From positions 828,417-892,416 of the forward strand of contig NZ_CP021378.1 in assembly GCF_002215495.1 (NCBI RefSeq): DNA of 64,000 bases, in the 5' to 3' direction. Shown piece by piece: positions 18,359 through 26,674 of this stretch. Source of the stretch: Porphyrobacter sp. CACIAM 03H1. GTDB taxonomy: Bacteria > Pseudomonadota > Alphaproteobacteria > Sphingomonadales > Sphingomonadaceae. A model generated the notes under the pieces. That model was given only the letters and a program-made list of their open reading frames with translations. It was not told the origin of the DNA and did not search any database. The stretch's first letter is position 1; every line of letters begins with the position of its first letter. Both the position numbers and the translations under genes were made by a program.

Positions 18359-18658
18359 TCAGGGGGCGAGCAGCCGCCCGCCTTCCTTCTTCACCGCCGC
18401 CTCGAGCGGGCCTTTCATCACCGAGAGCAGCAGCGGCAGGTCCATCTCGATCACCACCTCGTGATCGCGCACCTCGACGCCGCCGGGAATGGCCTGGCCC
18501 ATCACCTCGGCGGTGATGTTCATGCGGTCCTCATGCGGCCAGCCGGTGGTGACCCTGGCGAGGCCTGCAGGGAAGAAGCCGCCGATCTCGTCGGCATGGG
18601 CGCGCATCCGGCGGCGGACCTCTTCCTTCGTGAGGTTGTGGGGAAGGGTCACGCGCAT
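18359..18658 (-). CDS. Polyhydroxyalkanoic acid system family protein
   Basis: A 99-residue soluble protein resembling the PHA_gran_rgn family of small proteins found with PHA granule genes in some bacteria. Supporting features are the N-terminal LPHNLTKEEVRRRMRAHADEI helix and the strand pattern VEVRDHEVVIEMDLPLLLSVM, ending with a basic, granule-type tail. Function is not established even within the family. It is 3 bases downstream of the XpaC-like gene on the same strand and so probably part of that operon. No PHA synthase lies nearby. Confidence 0.7.
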   Translation of the reverse strand: MRVTLPHNLTKEEVRRRMRAHADEIGGFFPAGLARVTTGWPHEDRMNITAEVMGQAIPGGVEVRDHEVVIEMDLPLLLSVMKGPLEAAVKKEGGRLLAP

Positions 18659-18661
18659 GGC

Positions 18662-19480
18662 TCAGCGCTCCTGTTTGGTCGGCAGGGCCGCGAAATCGGG
18701 CAGGGGCACGCCGGTGTCGGGCATTCCGGTCATGTCCTCGAGCGCCTCGGCCCCTCCGTAGCGGTATTCGAGATAGCGGCTCTTGATCGCGAGATCGTCG
18801 AGCGCGCCCTCGGCAAGGCGGCGGGTGACGCGGTCGACCTCGCCCGAGAGCTTCTCGAGGCTTTCGGTCAGGCGTTCGTCGGCAGTCTTGCCGGCGTGTT
18901 CTTCGGCGCGCAGATGCACGGGGATCTTGCGGTAGTTGTCGATCGTCTCGGGGATGTATTCGCCCACGAGCTCGCGCACCTCGGCCATCGCCGGTTCGTT
19001 GTCGCCGAGGCCCTTCAATTGCAGCCCCAGCGCATCGAGCTGCACGCCCAGCCGGTCGACCAGCGCCTGCGCGGGCGGGGGCAGGGCGGGGCGCTGCGCC
19101 TCGAGCCACAGCTCGGTGCGCGCGACCATCTGGTGCGGGTTGCCCTGCTTCAGCTCCTCGCGGCGCGGGGTCTTCACCTTCCCGGTCGCGGCAAACATGG
19201 CGAAGACGATGGCGGTGAGCGCCACCACCGTCATCACGCCCCAGAAGCCGATCCCGCCGATGATCGCACCCGTGATCCCGGCCCCGACATAGAGCGCGAG
19301 CAGCGTCAGGACGATATTGCGCGCCTTCCTGAGCAGCGCCTTCGTCTTGACCTCGGCCGAGGCCTTGCCGATGCTTGCCCCGCGCGGCGCAGGGCGGTGG
19401 GTGCCGCCCTCGCGCTGGGTGACGAGGCTCCGCTTGGCCTCGCGCAGGATGCGGTCGGATTCTCGGGTGCTGTCGGGCAT
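18662..19480 (-). CDS. XpaC-like protein (5-bromo-4-chloroindolyl phosphate hydrolysis family)
   Basis: A 272-residue protein with a basic N-terminal stretch, two adjacent transmembrane helices (about residues 53-98) and a long cytoplasmic helical domain (LVDRLGVQLDALGLQLKGL, then SLEKLSGEVDRVTRRL). This is the layout of the XpaC family. XpaC genes typically sit beside telA-type genes, as here: the start codon shares one base with the telA stop (TAATG). The pair is associated with toxic-anion (tellurite) and envelope stress phenotypes in other bacteria, but the mechanism is unknown. The PHA-type gene follows on the same strand. Confidence 0.8.
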   Translation of the reverse strand: MPDSTRESDRILREAKRSLVTQREGGTHRPAPRGASIGKASAEVKTKALLRKARNIVLTLLALYVGAGITGAIIGGIGFWGVMTVVALTAIVFAMFAATGKVKTPRREELKQGNPHQMVARTELWLEAQRPALPPPAQALVDRLGVQLDALGLQLKGLGDNEPAMAEVRELVGEYIPETIDNYRKIPVHLRAEEHAGKTADERLTESLEKLSGEVDRVTRRLAEGALDDLAIKSRYLEYRYGGAEALEDMTGMPDTGVPLPDFAALPTKQER

Positions 19481-20691
19481 TATCTATCCAGCGCCAGCAG
19501 CGAGGGCGTCTGCGCGGCGACCTTGGCCTGGGCCTGGGCCTGGCCTTCGGCGCGGGCGATGTAGCCCTTGGACTTCTCGACCTCGGCGGTCAGCACGGTG
19601 ACGGTCTGCTTCATCGAATCGAGCGCGCGGACCTTGAAGTTGTCGACCTCGTCCATCGTGTCGTAGATGTTCTGGAAGGCGCGCTGGAGCGTTTCGAGCG
19701 GGATGGTGCTCGAGGCCGCCTGCTCGTGGATCTGCGCGGTCTGCTCGCGCAGCAGCGTGCTGGTCGAATCGATGATGTCGCTGGTGGTCTTGTTGAGCGC
19801 GGTGATCTGCCCCAGCACCAGCCGCTGGTTGGTCATCGCCTGCGCCACGGTGACGGCAGTGCGCAGCGCGCCGACCGTGGTGGTGCTGGCGCGGTCGACG
19901 CCCTTCACCAGTTCGACATTGTTCTTCTTGACCAGGTCGAGCGCGAGATAGCCCTGCACGCTCACCGCCATCTGCGTCAGCAGGTCCTGCGTGCGCTGGC
20001 GGACATAGAACAACGCGCTCTCGCGCAGCGCCTTGGCCTTGGCGGGGTCGGAGCTGTCGAGCTCCAGCGCCTTCTGCTCGAGCCGTTCGTCGAGCGTCTT
20101 GGCGATGTGGATCATCTGCTCCAGCTCGCCCATCGCGGTCCACAGCTTCTGGCGCTCGGTATCGATCGCGGCGTTGTCGAGATGCAGCTCCTTCTTGCCG
20201 CTTTCGAGCCGCTGGAGGATCGAGGCGATGTGCCCCTGCGCGGAGGTGTAGCTGTCGAAGTAGTTCTTGATCTTGTTGCCGAAGGGGATGAGCCCGAGGA
20301 TCTTGCGCGGCCCCGACAGCTTGCCCTGCCGTCCGGGATCGAGATCCTCGACCGTGCGGCGCAGTTCGGCGAGATCCTTGCCCACGCTGCCGTCGGCATC
20401 CATCGCGCGCACCGGGCGGTCGAGGAAGCGGTTCGACATGGCGGCGGCGGCGCGGATCTGCTCCTGGCCCATGCGGGTGATCTGGTCGACCTTCTCCCCG
20501 AAGGCCGGGGAATTGGCATCGACCGAGACCAGTTCGTTCACGAAGGCATCGACCTTGGTGTCGAGCTTCGACTTCTGCTCGGAGGTGACCGGCACCAGCC
20601 CCGCGGCCTGCTCGGGCGCGACCTGGGGCACCGGATCGGGCGGGGTGAGGGTGAAGTCCGTCGCGGTCGCCGTCTTGGTTTCGGTGCTCAT
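19480..20691 (-). CDS. telA: Toxic anion resistance protein (TelA family)
   Basis: A 403-residue, mostly helical cytosolic protein of the TelA/KlaA family. Visible family traits are the LSGPRKILGLIPFGNKIKNYF segment (about residues 125-145), DNAAIDTERQKLW and the heptad-rich C-terminal half with ANG-free coiled-coil helices. Members confer tellurite or other toxic-anion resistance in some hosts and may act in the cell envelope. ATG 20691 (MSTETK) with an ACGAGG site is preferred over upstream in-frame codons that would add an unrelated 21-residue tail. It is the first gene of the telA-xpaC-PHA-type operon and is divergent from the DUF389 gene. Confidence 0.85.
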   Translation of the reverse strand: MSTETKTATATDFTLTPPDPVPQVAPEQAAGLVPVTSEQKSKLDTKVDAFVNELVSVDANSPAFGEKVDQITRMGQEQIRAAAAMSNRFLDRPVRAMDADGSVGKDLAELRRTVEDLDPGRQGKLSGPRKILGLIPFGNKIKNYFDSYTSAQGHIASILQRLESGKKELHLDNAAIDTERQKLWTAMGELEQMIHIAKTLDERLEQKALELDSSDPAKAKALRESALFYVRQRTQDLLTQMAVSVQGYLALDLVKKNNVELVKGVDRASTTTVGALRTAVTVAQAMTNQRLVLGQITALNKTTSDIIDSTSTLLREQTAQIHEQAASSTIPLETLQRAFQNIYDTMDEVDNFKVRALDSMKQTVTVLTAEVEKSKGYIARAEGQAQAQAKVAAQTPSLLALDR

Positions 20692-20907
20692 GCCTCGTCT
20701 CGTGCTCCCTCTGGGCCACCGCGCCACGCAAGGCGCGAAAACGGTCGTGCCCACTGTATTAGTAATCTAAAACACGCCTTTCAAGCGCGCGCACGCATGC
20801 TACGCTCGAAACCCCCCTCCCGTCCATGCCCGCAAGCCCCGCTTGGCATTCCGGCGCGGCGCGGGCTAGGTTGCGGGCAAGGCAGGCAAAATGCGAGGGG
20901 CCCGACA

Positions 20908-22407
20908 ATGAACGAGACCACCGATCAGGCCCCGCTCGGCGGTGTGCTCGCCGCGGTGCGTGAATGGTGGACCGTGCACGTCATCGGCCGCGTCGACCAG
21001 GCCGAGGTGACCGAGCGCCGCCGCGAGGACGGCCAGCTGTCCGAACACTACCTGTTCATGACCGCGATGAGCGGCGCCATCGCGATCCTCGGCCTGCTGC
21101 TGTCCTCGCCGGCGGTGGTGATCGGGGCGATGCTGCTCTCGCCGCTGATGGGGCCGATCATGGGCCTCGGCTTCGCGCTCGCGATCGGGGACTGGGACTG
21201 GCTCAAGCAATGCCTGCGCACGCTGGTGATCGGCAGCGTGATGGCGGTGCTGCTGTGCGCGGTGCTGGTGTTCGTCTCGCCCATACAGGCCGTCACCAGC
21301 GAGATCGCGGCCCGCACCCGGCCCAACTTGTTCGACCTGTTCGTGGCGCTGTTCTCGGCGCTCGCCGGGGCCTATGCCATGATCCGCGGGCGCGAGGGGG
21401 CGATCGTCGGCGTCGCCATCGCCACTGCGCTGATGCCGCCGCTCGCGGTGGTCGGCTACGGCCTTGCCACCTGGAACTGGACGGTGTTCTCCGGCGCGCT
21501 GCTGCTGTTCGTGACCAACTTCATCACCATCGCGCTCACCGCCTTCGGCATGGCCAAGCTCTACGGCTTCCGCGCCAACCTGTCGAAGGGCCAGTCGCAG
21601 GTGCAGAACTTCATGGTGGTGGCGGTGTTCATCGCGCTGGCCGTGCCGCTCGGCTTCTCGCTCCAGCGGATCGCGTGGGAGGCCAACGCCCAGCGCATCG
21701 TGCGCAGCGAGATCCGTGCGCAGTTCGACGACCGCTCGCAGCTCGATCTCCTGGAGATCGATTTCGCCGCCGCCCCGGTGGGGGTCCATGCGGTGATCTT
21801 CACGCCGCTGCTGCAGCCCGGGGTCGAGACGCGGGTGGAGCGCGCGCTGGCCGAGCGGCTGGACGAGCCGGTCAAGCTCGATCTGGTGCAATACGAGGTC
21901 GGCACCAATGCCACCGCCGCCGAGCGGGCGCAGCTTTCCGCCGCCCGCGAACGCGATGAGCGCGCCGCAACCTCGCGCGCCGAGGCGCTGACGGCGCGGC
22001 TGGCGCTGGCTGCGGGGGTGGGGCCGGGCGAGGTCCTGATCGACAACGCCCGCCGCCGCGCGCTGGTGCGGGCGAAGCGGCTGGAGGGGGCGAGCCTTGC
22101 GACCTACCGCGCGCTCGAGGCGCGCATCGCCGCGAGCGAACCCGAATGGCGGATCGAACTGGTCCCGCCGACCGCCGCCCTTCCGGACGCGATCGCCTTC
22201 GCCGAGGGCGCGCCGACCGAGGCGGGCGCCCGCGCGCTGGCGCTGACCGGCTGGGCGGCGCAGCGGCTGGGCCGTGCGGTGGTGCTCACCGGCCCCGCCG
22301 AAAGCGCCGAGGCAGCCGCCGAAGTGCTGCGCGAGGCAGGCGTCGCCGCAGAAACCCGCGCGGGCGCGGCCCCCTTGCGCGCAAGCTGGGCGGAGGAGGC
22401 GGACTAG
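20908..22407 (+). CDS. DUF389-family integral membrane protein
   Basis: A 499-residue protein. Its N-terminal half has the DUF389 hydrophobic domain with about six helices (AILGLLLSSPAVVIGAMLLSPLMGPIMGLGFA, ATALMPPLAVVGYGLA). The C-terminal half (from about residue 250) is soluble and Ala/Glu-rich, with repeated alpha-beta patterns resembling OmpA-like or BON-like elements, but no clear family. DUF389 proteins are of unknown function. ATG 20908 is chosen over the much longer open frame upstream, which overlaps telA on the other strand. It is divergent from telA, with about 215 bases between the starts. Confidence 0.85.
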   Translation: MNETTDQAPLGGVLAAVREWWTVHVIGRVDQAEVTERRREDGQLSEHYLFMTAMSGAIAILGLLLSSPAVVIGAMLLSPLMGPIMGLGFALAIGDWDWLKQCLRTLVIGSVMAVLLCAVLVFVSPIQAVTSEIAARTRPNLFDLFVALFSALAGAYAMIRGREGAIVGVAIATALMPPLAVVGYGLATWNWTVFSGALLLFVTNFITIALTAFGMAKLYGFRANLSKGQSQVQNFMVVAVFIALAVPLGFSLQRIAWEANAQRIVRSEIRAQFDDRSQLDLLEIDFAAAPVGVHAVIFTPLLQPGVETRVERALAERLDEPVKLDLVQYEVGTNATAAERAQLSAARERDERAATSRAEALTARLALAAGVGPGEVLIDNARRRALVRAKRLEGASLATYRALEARIAASEPEWRIELVPPTAALPDAIAFAEGAPTEAGARALALTGWAAQRLGRAVVLTGPAESAEAAAEVLREAGVAAETRAGAAPLRASWAEEAD

Positions 22408-22532
22408 CCCGCCCGCCGGTCCGCCTGCTCTGTTGGCGGGATGCCAGGCACCGGTCGTCCCGATCGCGCACACCGCTGCGGAACGATCGCCGGCGCGGGC
22501 GCTACCCCAGCGCAGCCGGAAGGAGTCGAGCC

Positions 22533-22889
22533 ATGGAAGATGCGCGGGTGTGGGAGTTCGAACGGAGCCTTTGGACCGGTGGTCCCGAGACCTACGAGGC
22601 GCTGATCGACGACGAATGCCTGATGGTCCTGCCGGCACAGCCCTATGTCTTCACGGCCGAGCAGGCGATCGCCGCCGTCGAGGACACACCGCGCTGGTCG
22701 GAAGTGACCTTCAGCGAGGAGCAGGTCGTGCGTCCCCAGGAGGGGCTGATCGTCCTGTCCTACAGGGCCGAGGCGAAGCGTTCCGACCGCAGCTATGTCG
22801 CGTTCTGCACCAGCACCATCCGCAGGCTGGCCCATGACGAATGGCGGGTGGTGCAGCACCAGCAGACCGTGCCGCTCACCGCCGGCTGA
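22533..22889 (+). CDS. DUF4440/SnoaL-like (NTF2-fold) protein
   Basis: A 118-residue cytosolic protein with the NTF2-like pattern: an N-terminal helix (VWEFERSLWTGGPETYEALIDDE), followed by long strands ending with EWRVVQHQQTVPL, the typical DUF4440 C-terminal strand. NTF2-fold proteins act as small-molecule enzymes, binding proteins or assembly factors; nothing more specific can be said. ATG 22533 has a near-perfect GGAAGGAG ribosome site at 22518-22525. The tiny proline-rich gene follows after 30 bases. Confidence 0.8.
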   Translation: MEDARVWEFERSLWTGGPETYEALIDDECLMVLPAQPYVFTAEQAIAAVEDTPRWSEVTFSEEQVVRPQEGLIVLSYRAEAKRSDRSYVAFCTSTIRRLAHDEWRVVQHQQTVPLTAG

Positions 22890-22919
22890 ACCCTATGCCG
22901 ATCTCGAGGAGATACGATC

Positions 22920-23096
22920 GTGGCCACCATCCCGCCGACTGAGCCCGACACCGTCGAGCCCGCTGCCCCGCCCGAGGAGGCGCCGCCGCAACCTGCCGAA
23001 CCCTACAGGTCGCCGCCGCCCGAAACCGAGCCGACCCCGCCCGATATTGACGAGCCCGGTCGCGGTCCCGACGAGGCCCCGCCCGAGAAGATCTGA
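22920..23096 (+). CDS. Small proline- and glutamate-rich protein (58 aa)
   Basis: A 58-residue frame with GTG start, preceded at a good distance by GAGGAGA. About a third of the residues are proline, in PP, PPP and EP repeats mixed with Glu and Asp (for example PPETEPTPPDIDEPG), so the protein is acidic and likely disordered. There is no signal peptide. Similar short Pro-rich proteins are common near stress and envelope genes in sphingomonads. It lies 30 bases after the DUF4440 gene, so co-transcription is likely. A GGGCCC-type hairpin without a T-run follows. The ribosome site and the spacing support it, but proof of translation is lacking. Confidence 0.55.
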   Translation: MATIPPTEPDTVEPAAPPEEAPPQPAEPYRSPPPETEPTPPDIDEPGRGPDEAPPEKI

Positions 23097-23138
23097 CGGG
23101 CCCGCTGACGGGGCCCGGAGGTTCAGCCTTGAATCGTC

Positions 23139-24872
23139 TCAGGCCGCCAGCTGGATCGGGACGATCTCGCCCGCGAGGTAGAGCTTCTTCGCCTTGGCGC
23201 GGCTGAGCTTGCCCGACGAAGTGCGGGGCAGGGTGCGCGGAGGCACGAGTTCGACGATGCAGCTCATGCCGGTGACCGAGCGCACCTTGTCGGCGATCTG
23301 GTCGCGCAGGCGGATGCGCTCCTCGGGGTCGGAGACCTTGCAGTGGACCAGCACCGCGGGCGCTTCCTCGCCGTTCTCCATCTCGATGGCGAAGGCGGCA
23401 ATGTCGCCGTGGTTGAAGCCGGGAAGCTGCTCCACGGCCCACTCGATGTCCTGCGGCCAGTGGTTCTTGCCGTTGATGATGATCATGTCCTTCGCCCGGC
23501 CGACGATGAACAGGTAGCCCTTGGCGGTGTAGCCCATGTCGCCGGTGTCGAGCCAGCCGTCAGCCAGGCAGTCGGCCGTGGCTTCCTCGTTGCGGAAGTA
23601 GGAATGCATGACGGAGGGGCCGCGGCACCACACCTTGCCGATCTGGTGATCGCCCTTCGTCGTGCCGTCCTCGCCCCGGATCGCGACTTCCATGTCCGGG
23701 AGCGGCTTGCCGCAATTGACGATCGCCCGGTAGCGCGCCGGGCGGGAGAGATCGCGCGGGGCGCCCGAGAGGCGCTCTTCCTCGACCAGCTCGACCCGGA
23801 TGCCCTCGCCCGGCGGCATCACCGTCACCGCGAGCACCGCCTCGGCAAGGCCGTAGGAGGGGGTGAAGCTCGCCGCCTTGAAGCCTGCCTCGGCGAAGGC
23901 GTTGACGAAGTTCTGCATCACGTCCGGGCGGATCATGTCCGCGCCGTTGCCCGCGATCCGCCAGCGCGACAGGTCGAAACGTTCGGCGACGTGGCTCTGG
24001 CTCGAGATGCGGCGCGCGCAGATGTCGTAACCGAAGGTGGGGGAATAGGAGAGCGTGTTGCCCGGGTTGCGGCTGATCATGTCGAGCCACGCCAGCGGGC
24101 GGCGGGCGAAGGCATCGGGCTTGAGGTAGTCGCCCGAAACCTGGTTGGCGATCAGCGAGAGCAGGCAGCCGACGAGGCCCATGTCGTGATACCACGGCAG
24201 CCAGCTGACGCAGCGGTCGTTGGTGCCGAGGTTCATCGTCTCGGCGTGGCCGTAGAGATTGTGCAGCAGCGCCCGGTGGGTCACGGCGACGCCGGTCGGG
24301 AAGCGGGTCGAGCCGGAGGAATACTGGAGGTAGCAGATGTCGTCTGGGCTGGCCTCGGGCAGGGTGACCTCGGGAGCCTCGCGGCGGGCGAAGTCCTGCC
24401 AGCTTTCGGCGGCGCAGCCCTGCCGGGCCGCGGCGGCGGCGGCCATCTCGGCGATCTCCTCGGGGTAGAGGAGAAGCTTGGGATCGGAGCTCATCAGCTG
24501 GATCGCCAGCTGGTCGATGTAGTTGTCCTTGCCCCCGAAGGTGGTCGGCAGCGGCAGCGGCACCGGCCAGGCGCCGGCATAGACGCAGGCGCAGAACAGC
24601 GCGGCGAACTCCGCGCCGGTCTCGGCGATGAGGGCGACGCGGTCCTCCTTGCCGATCCCCGCCGCGACCAGCCTGCGTGCCATGACCAATGCATCTTCGC
24701 GCATGGTCGTATAGGGGTAGACGCGCGCCAGTTCGCCACGCATGTCGTGGAAGTTGAGCCCCTTCAGGCTCTGCGCGGCATAGTCGATCGCTTCGTTGAA
24801 GGTTGCGAATTGCGCACGGATTCGCGGCAGGTCGCAATCGTTCGGCGTCGGCGTCAGGGCGGCGTCGGTCAT
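23139..24872 (-). CDS. Fatty acyl-AMP ligase (FAAL-type adenylation enzyme)
   Basis: It adenylates a fatty acid, normally for transfer to an acyl carrier protein rather than to CoA. The 577 residues carry the P-loop LQYSSGSTRFPTG, the FAAL-typical LPWYHDMGLVG, the hinge GRAKDMIIINGKNHWPQDIE and the C-terminal catalytic Lys in RTSSGKLSR. The wording of these motifs matches stand-alone FAALs used in lipid or polyketide assembly. No carrier-protein, polyketide-synthase or sphingolipid-synthesis gene is next to it, so the acceptor is unknown. Sphingomonads make sphingolipids, and an acyl-AMP supply for that is possible but unproven. It is divergent from recX. Confidence 0.88.
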   Translation of the reverse strand: MTDAALTPTPNDCDLPRIRAQFATFNEAIDYAAQSLKGLNFHDMRGELARVYPYTTMREDALVMARRLVAAGIGKEDRVALIAETGAEFAALFCACVYAGAWPVPLPLPTTFGGKDNYIDQLAIQLMSSDPKLLLYPEEIAEMAAAAAARQGCAAESWQDFARREAPEVTLPEASPDDICYLQYSSGSTRFPTGVAVTHRALLHNLYGHAETMNLGTNDRCVSWLPWYHDMGLVGCLLSLIANQVSGDYLKPDAFARRPLAWLDMISRNPGNTLSYSPTFGYDICARRISSQSHVAERFDLSRWRIAGNGADMIRPDVMQNFVNAFAEAGFKAASFTPSYGLAEAVLAVTVMPPGEGIRVELVEEERLSGAPRDLSRPARYRAIVNCGKPLPDMEVAIRGEDGTTKGDHQIGKVWCRGPSVMHSYFRNEEATADCLADGWLDTGDMGYTAKGYLFIVGRAKDMIIINGKNHWPQDIEWAVEQLPGFNHGDIAAFAIEMENGEEAPAVLVHCKVSDPEERIRLRDQIADKVRSVTGMSCIVELVPPRTLPRTSSGKLSRAKAKKLYLAGEIVPIQLAA

Positions 24873-25015
24873 GGTTTTTCAGCGATACCCGTCAGTTGCG
24901 GCGCGGTTCATGGTGGCACCCCTTCCGCGCTCTGGCATAACCCCGTGTCGCCGGGCATAGTCCGGCGTCTTCCAGAGTTCGCATTTGATAAGGAAAGTGG
25001 CACGAATAAGGCGAA

Positions 25016-25678
25016 ATGGTTTCAGGTAAAGCGAATTCGTCATCGACCGGTCGTGATGCCGGGGAGGATCGCCGCGTCCGGCGGCGGGGCGAGCGGCGGG
25101 CCAAACCCCCGCTCACCGAGGCGAATTTGCGCGACCTTGCGCTGCATTACGCCGCCCGCTTCGCGTCCACGGGGGCGCGGCTCGAGGCCTATCTTTCGCG
25201 CAAGATCAGGGAACGCGGCCTGGCCGAGGATTCCGACGGGCGGACCATCGATCCCGATCTCCCCGCGCTCGTCGCCCGGCTGGCGGAACTGGGCTATGTC
25301 GATGACGATGCCTATGCCCGGATGCGCGCCCGCGATCTGGGGGCGCGGGGCTACGGCGCGCGGCGTGTGGAGGAGAGCCTGCGCCATGCCGGGGTCGGCG
25401 ATGCATTGCGTGCCGCCCATGCTCCGGGCGAGGCGGCGAGCCGCCACGCCGCGGTGCTGATGGCGAGGAAGCGCCGGCTCGGCCCCTTCGGCAGGGCGGA
25501 GGACGAGGCCGATCCGCTCGTGGCAGGCAAGGCCCGCGAAAAAGCCGTTGCAGCAATGCTGCGCGCAGGCCACCAGTACGAGCATGTGAAGGCCATCCTC
25601 GCCGCCGCGCGGATCGAGGATGTCGAGGAATGGCTCGCCGAGGCGGGCGATGATGAAGGGATCGAAGGGCAATGGTGA
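25016..25678 (+). CDS. recX: Regulatory protein RecX
   Basis: RecX binds and restrains RecA filaments during recombination and the SOS response. The 220-residue protein is mostly helical, made of repeated three-helix units: LARLAELGYVDDDAYARMRARDLGARGYGARRVEESL and VAAMLRAGHQYEHVKAIL. It starts with a basic, disordered tail of about 30 residues. It is not beside recA here. The DUF192 gene starts inside its last codons (7-base overlap, 25672-25678), implying coupled translation. ATG 25016 is the start that keeps the family-length protein. Confidence 0.88.
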   Translation: MVSGKANSSSTGRDAGEDRRVRRRGERRAKPPLTEANLRDLALHYAARFASTGARLEAYLSRKIRERGLAEDSDGRTIDPDLPALVARLAELGYVDDDAYARMRARDLGARGYGARRVEESLRHAGVGDALRAAHAPGEAASRHAAVLMARKRRLGPFGRAEDEADPLVAGKAREKAVAAMLRAGHQYEHVKAILAAARIEDVEEWLAEAGDDEGIEGQW

Positions 25679-26190
25679 GGCACATTCTGGCCGCAGCGGG
25701 GCTGACGCTGGGAACGCTTGCTGCCTGTTCCCCCGGCGGGGGCGCGACTGCGACTGCGCAGAGCCCAGCGCCGCCCGCCGCCACCGCCGCCGCGCGCCAC
25801 CCTGTCTCGGGGCTTCGGGTGATCGACCTCACCGTGGAGCGCGGGGGCAAGCGGCTGCCCTTCCGGGTTGAGCTTGCCGACACGCCCGAGGCCCAGGCGC
25901 GCGGGCTGATGTTCCGCACCCAGCTCGGCGACAACGAGGGGATGATCTTCCCCTCCGCCGTGCCCGAGACGCGCAGCTTCTGGATGAAGAACACGCCCCT
26001 GTCGCTCGACATCATCTTCATCGGGCCGGACGGGCGGATCGCCAACATCGCGGCGAACACCGTGCCCTATTCGCTCGATTCGGTGACCTCGAAGGGGCTG
26101 GCGAGCGCGGTGCTGGAACTGCGCGCCGGTCGGGCGAAGGAACTGGGGATCGTGCCGGGCGACAAGGTGAGTTACAGCCTGCCCCGGTGA
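25672..26190 (+). CDS. DUF192-domain lipoprotein
   Basis: A 172-residue secreted lipoprotein. It has a signal peptide with lipobox LAAC (Cys19), an Ala/Pro-rich spacer and a DUF192 domain (about residues 50-170) with ARGLMFRTQLGDNEGMIF and SFWMKNTPLSLDIIFI. DUF192 members are small beta-rich proteins of unknown function. It overlaps the end of recX by 7 bases. The complex I subunit gene follows after 44 bases on the same strand, so a recX-DUF192-NDUFA12-DUF2155 operon is plausible. Confidence 0.85.
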   Translation: MVRHILAAAGLTLGTLAACSPGGGATATAQSPAPPAATAAARHPVSGLRVIDLTVERGGKRLPFRVELADTPEAQARGLMFRTQLGDNEGMIFPSAVPETRSFWMKNTPLSLDIIFIGPDGRIANIAANTVPYSLDSVTSKGLASAVLELRAGRAKELGIVPGDKVSYSLPR

Positions 26191-26234
26191 TCTCCCCCTT
26201 GGCGCTCCCCGCCAATTCGGCTAGGCGCGCCTCC

Positions 26235-26666
26235 ATGGGAATCCTGATGAAGATCTTCACCTGGTGGGACGGTGCCACCATCGGCACCCACCTCTGGGCG
26301 AGCCGCGCCAAGGGCGAGCACGTCGGCACCGATGCCGCCGGCAACAAGTATTACCGCGCTCGCCCCAAGGCAGCGGGGCCGAACGACGGCTCCTACACCA
26401 GCCGCGAAAAGCGCTGGGTGATCTACAACGGCGCCAACGATGCCAGCCGCGTGCCGTCCGAATGGCATGGCTGGCTCCACGGCACCTATGACGAGGTGCC
26501 CGAAAGCCACCTGCCGCCGCCCAAGGTGTGGGAGGTGGACTACACCCCCAACGCCACCGGCACCGCGGCCGCCTATCGCCCGCAGGGTGCGCTCGAGCGT
26601 GGCGGCCAGCGTGCGCGCGCCGTCGGCGATTACGAGGCCTGGACCCCCGGCGCCGCGGACAGCTGA
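26235..26666 (+). CDS. NADH dehydrogenase (complex I) accessory subunit, NDUFA12 type
   Basis: This 143-residue protein belongs to the NDUFA12/B17.2 family, one of the few accessory subunits shared by alphaproteobacterial and mitochondrial complex I. The motifs are KIFTWWDGATIGTHLW, KYYRA, RWVIYNG and the conserved WHGWLHGTYDEVPESHL core. It sits on the matrix/cytoplasmic side of the enzyme. ATG 26235 (MGILMKIF) is chosen because it aligns with family N-termini and is preceded by a non-coding stretch; a frame opening 48 bases further upstream adds unrelated residues. The DUF2155 lipoprotein gene follows after 8 bases. Its presence supports an alphaproteobacterial host. Confidence 0.93.
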   Translation: MGILMKIFTWWDGATIGTHLWASRAKGEHVGTDAAGNKYYRARPKAAGPNDGSYTSREKRWVIYNGANDASRVPSEWHGWLHGTYDEVPESHLPPPKVWEVDYTPNATGTAAAYRPQGALERGGQRARAVGDYEAWTPGAADS

Positions 26667-26674
26667 GGCACCGC

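Noticed and set aside
23101..23121. GGGCCC hairpin after the proline-rich gene as a strong terminator
   Set aside because: The stem is short and no T-run follows; too weak to list as a terminator.
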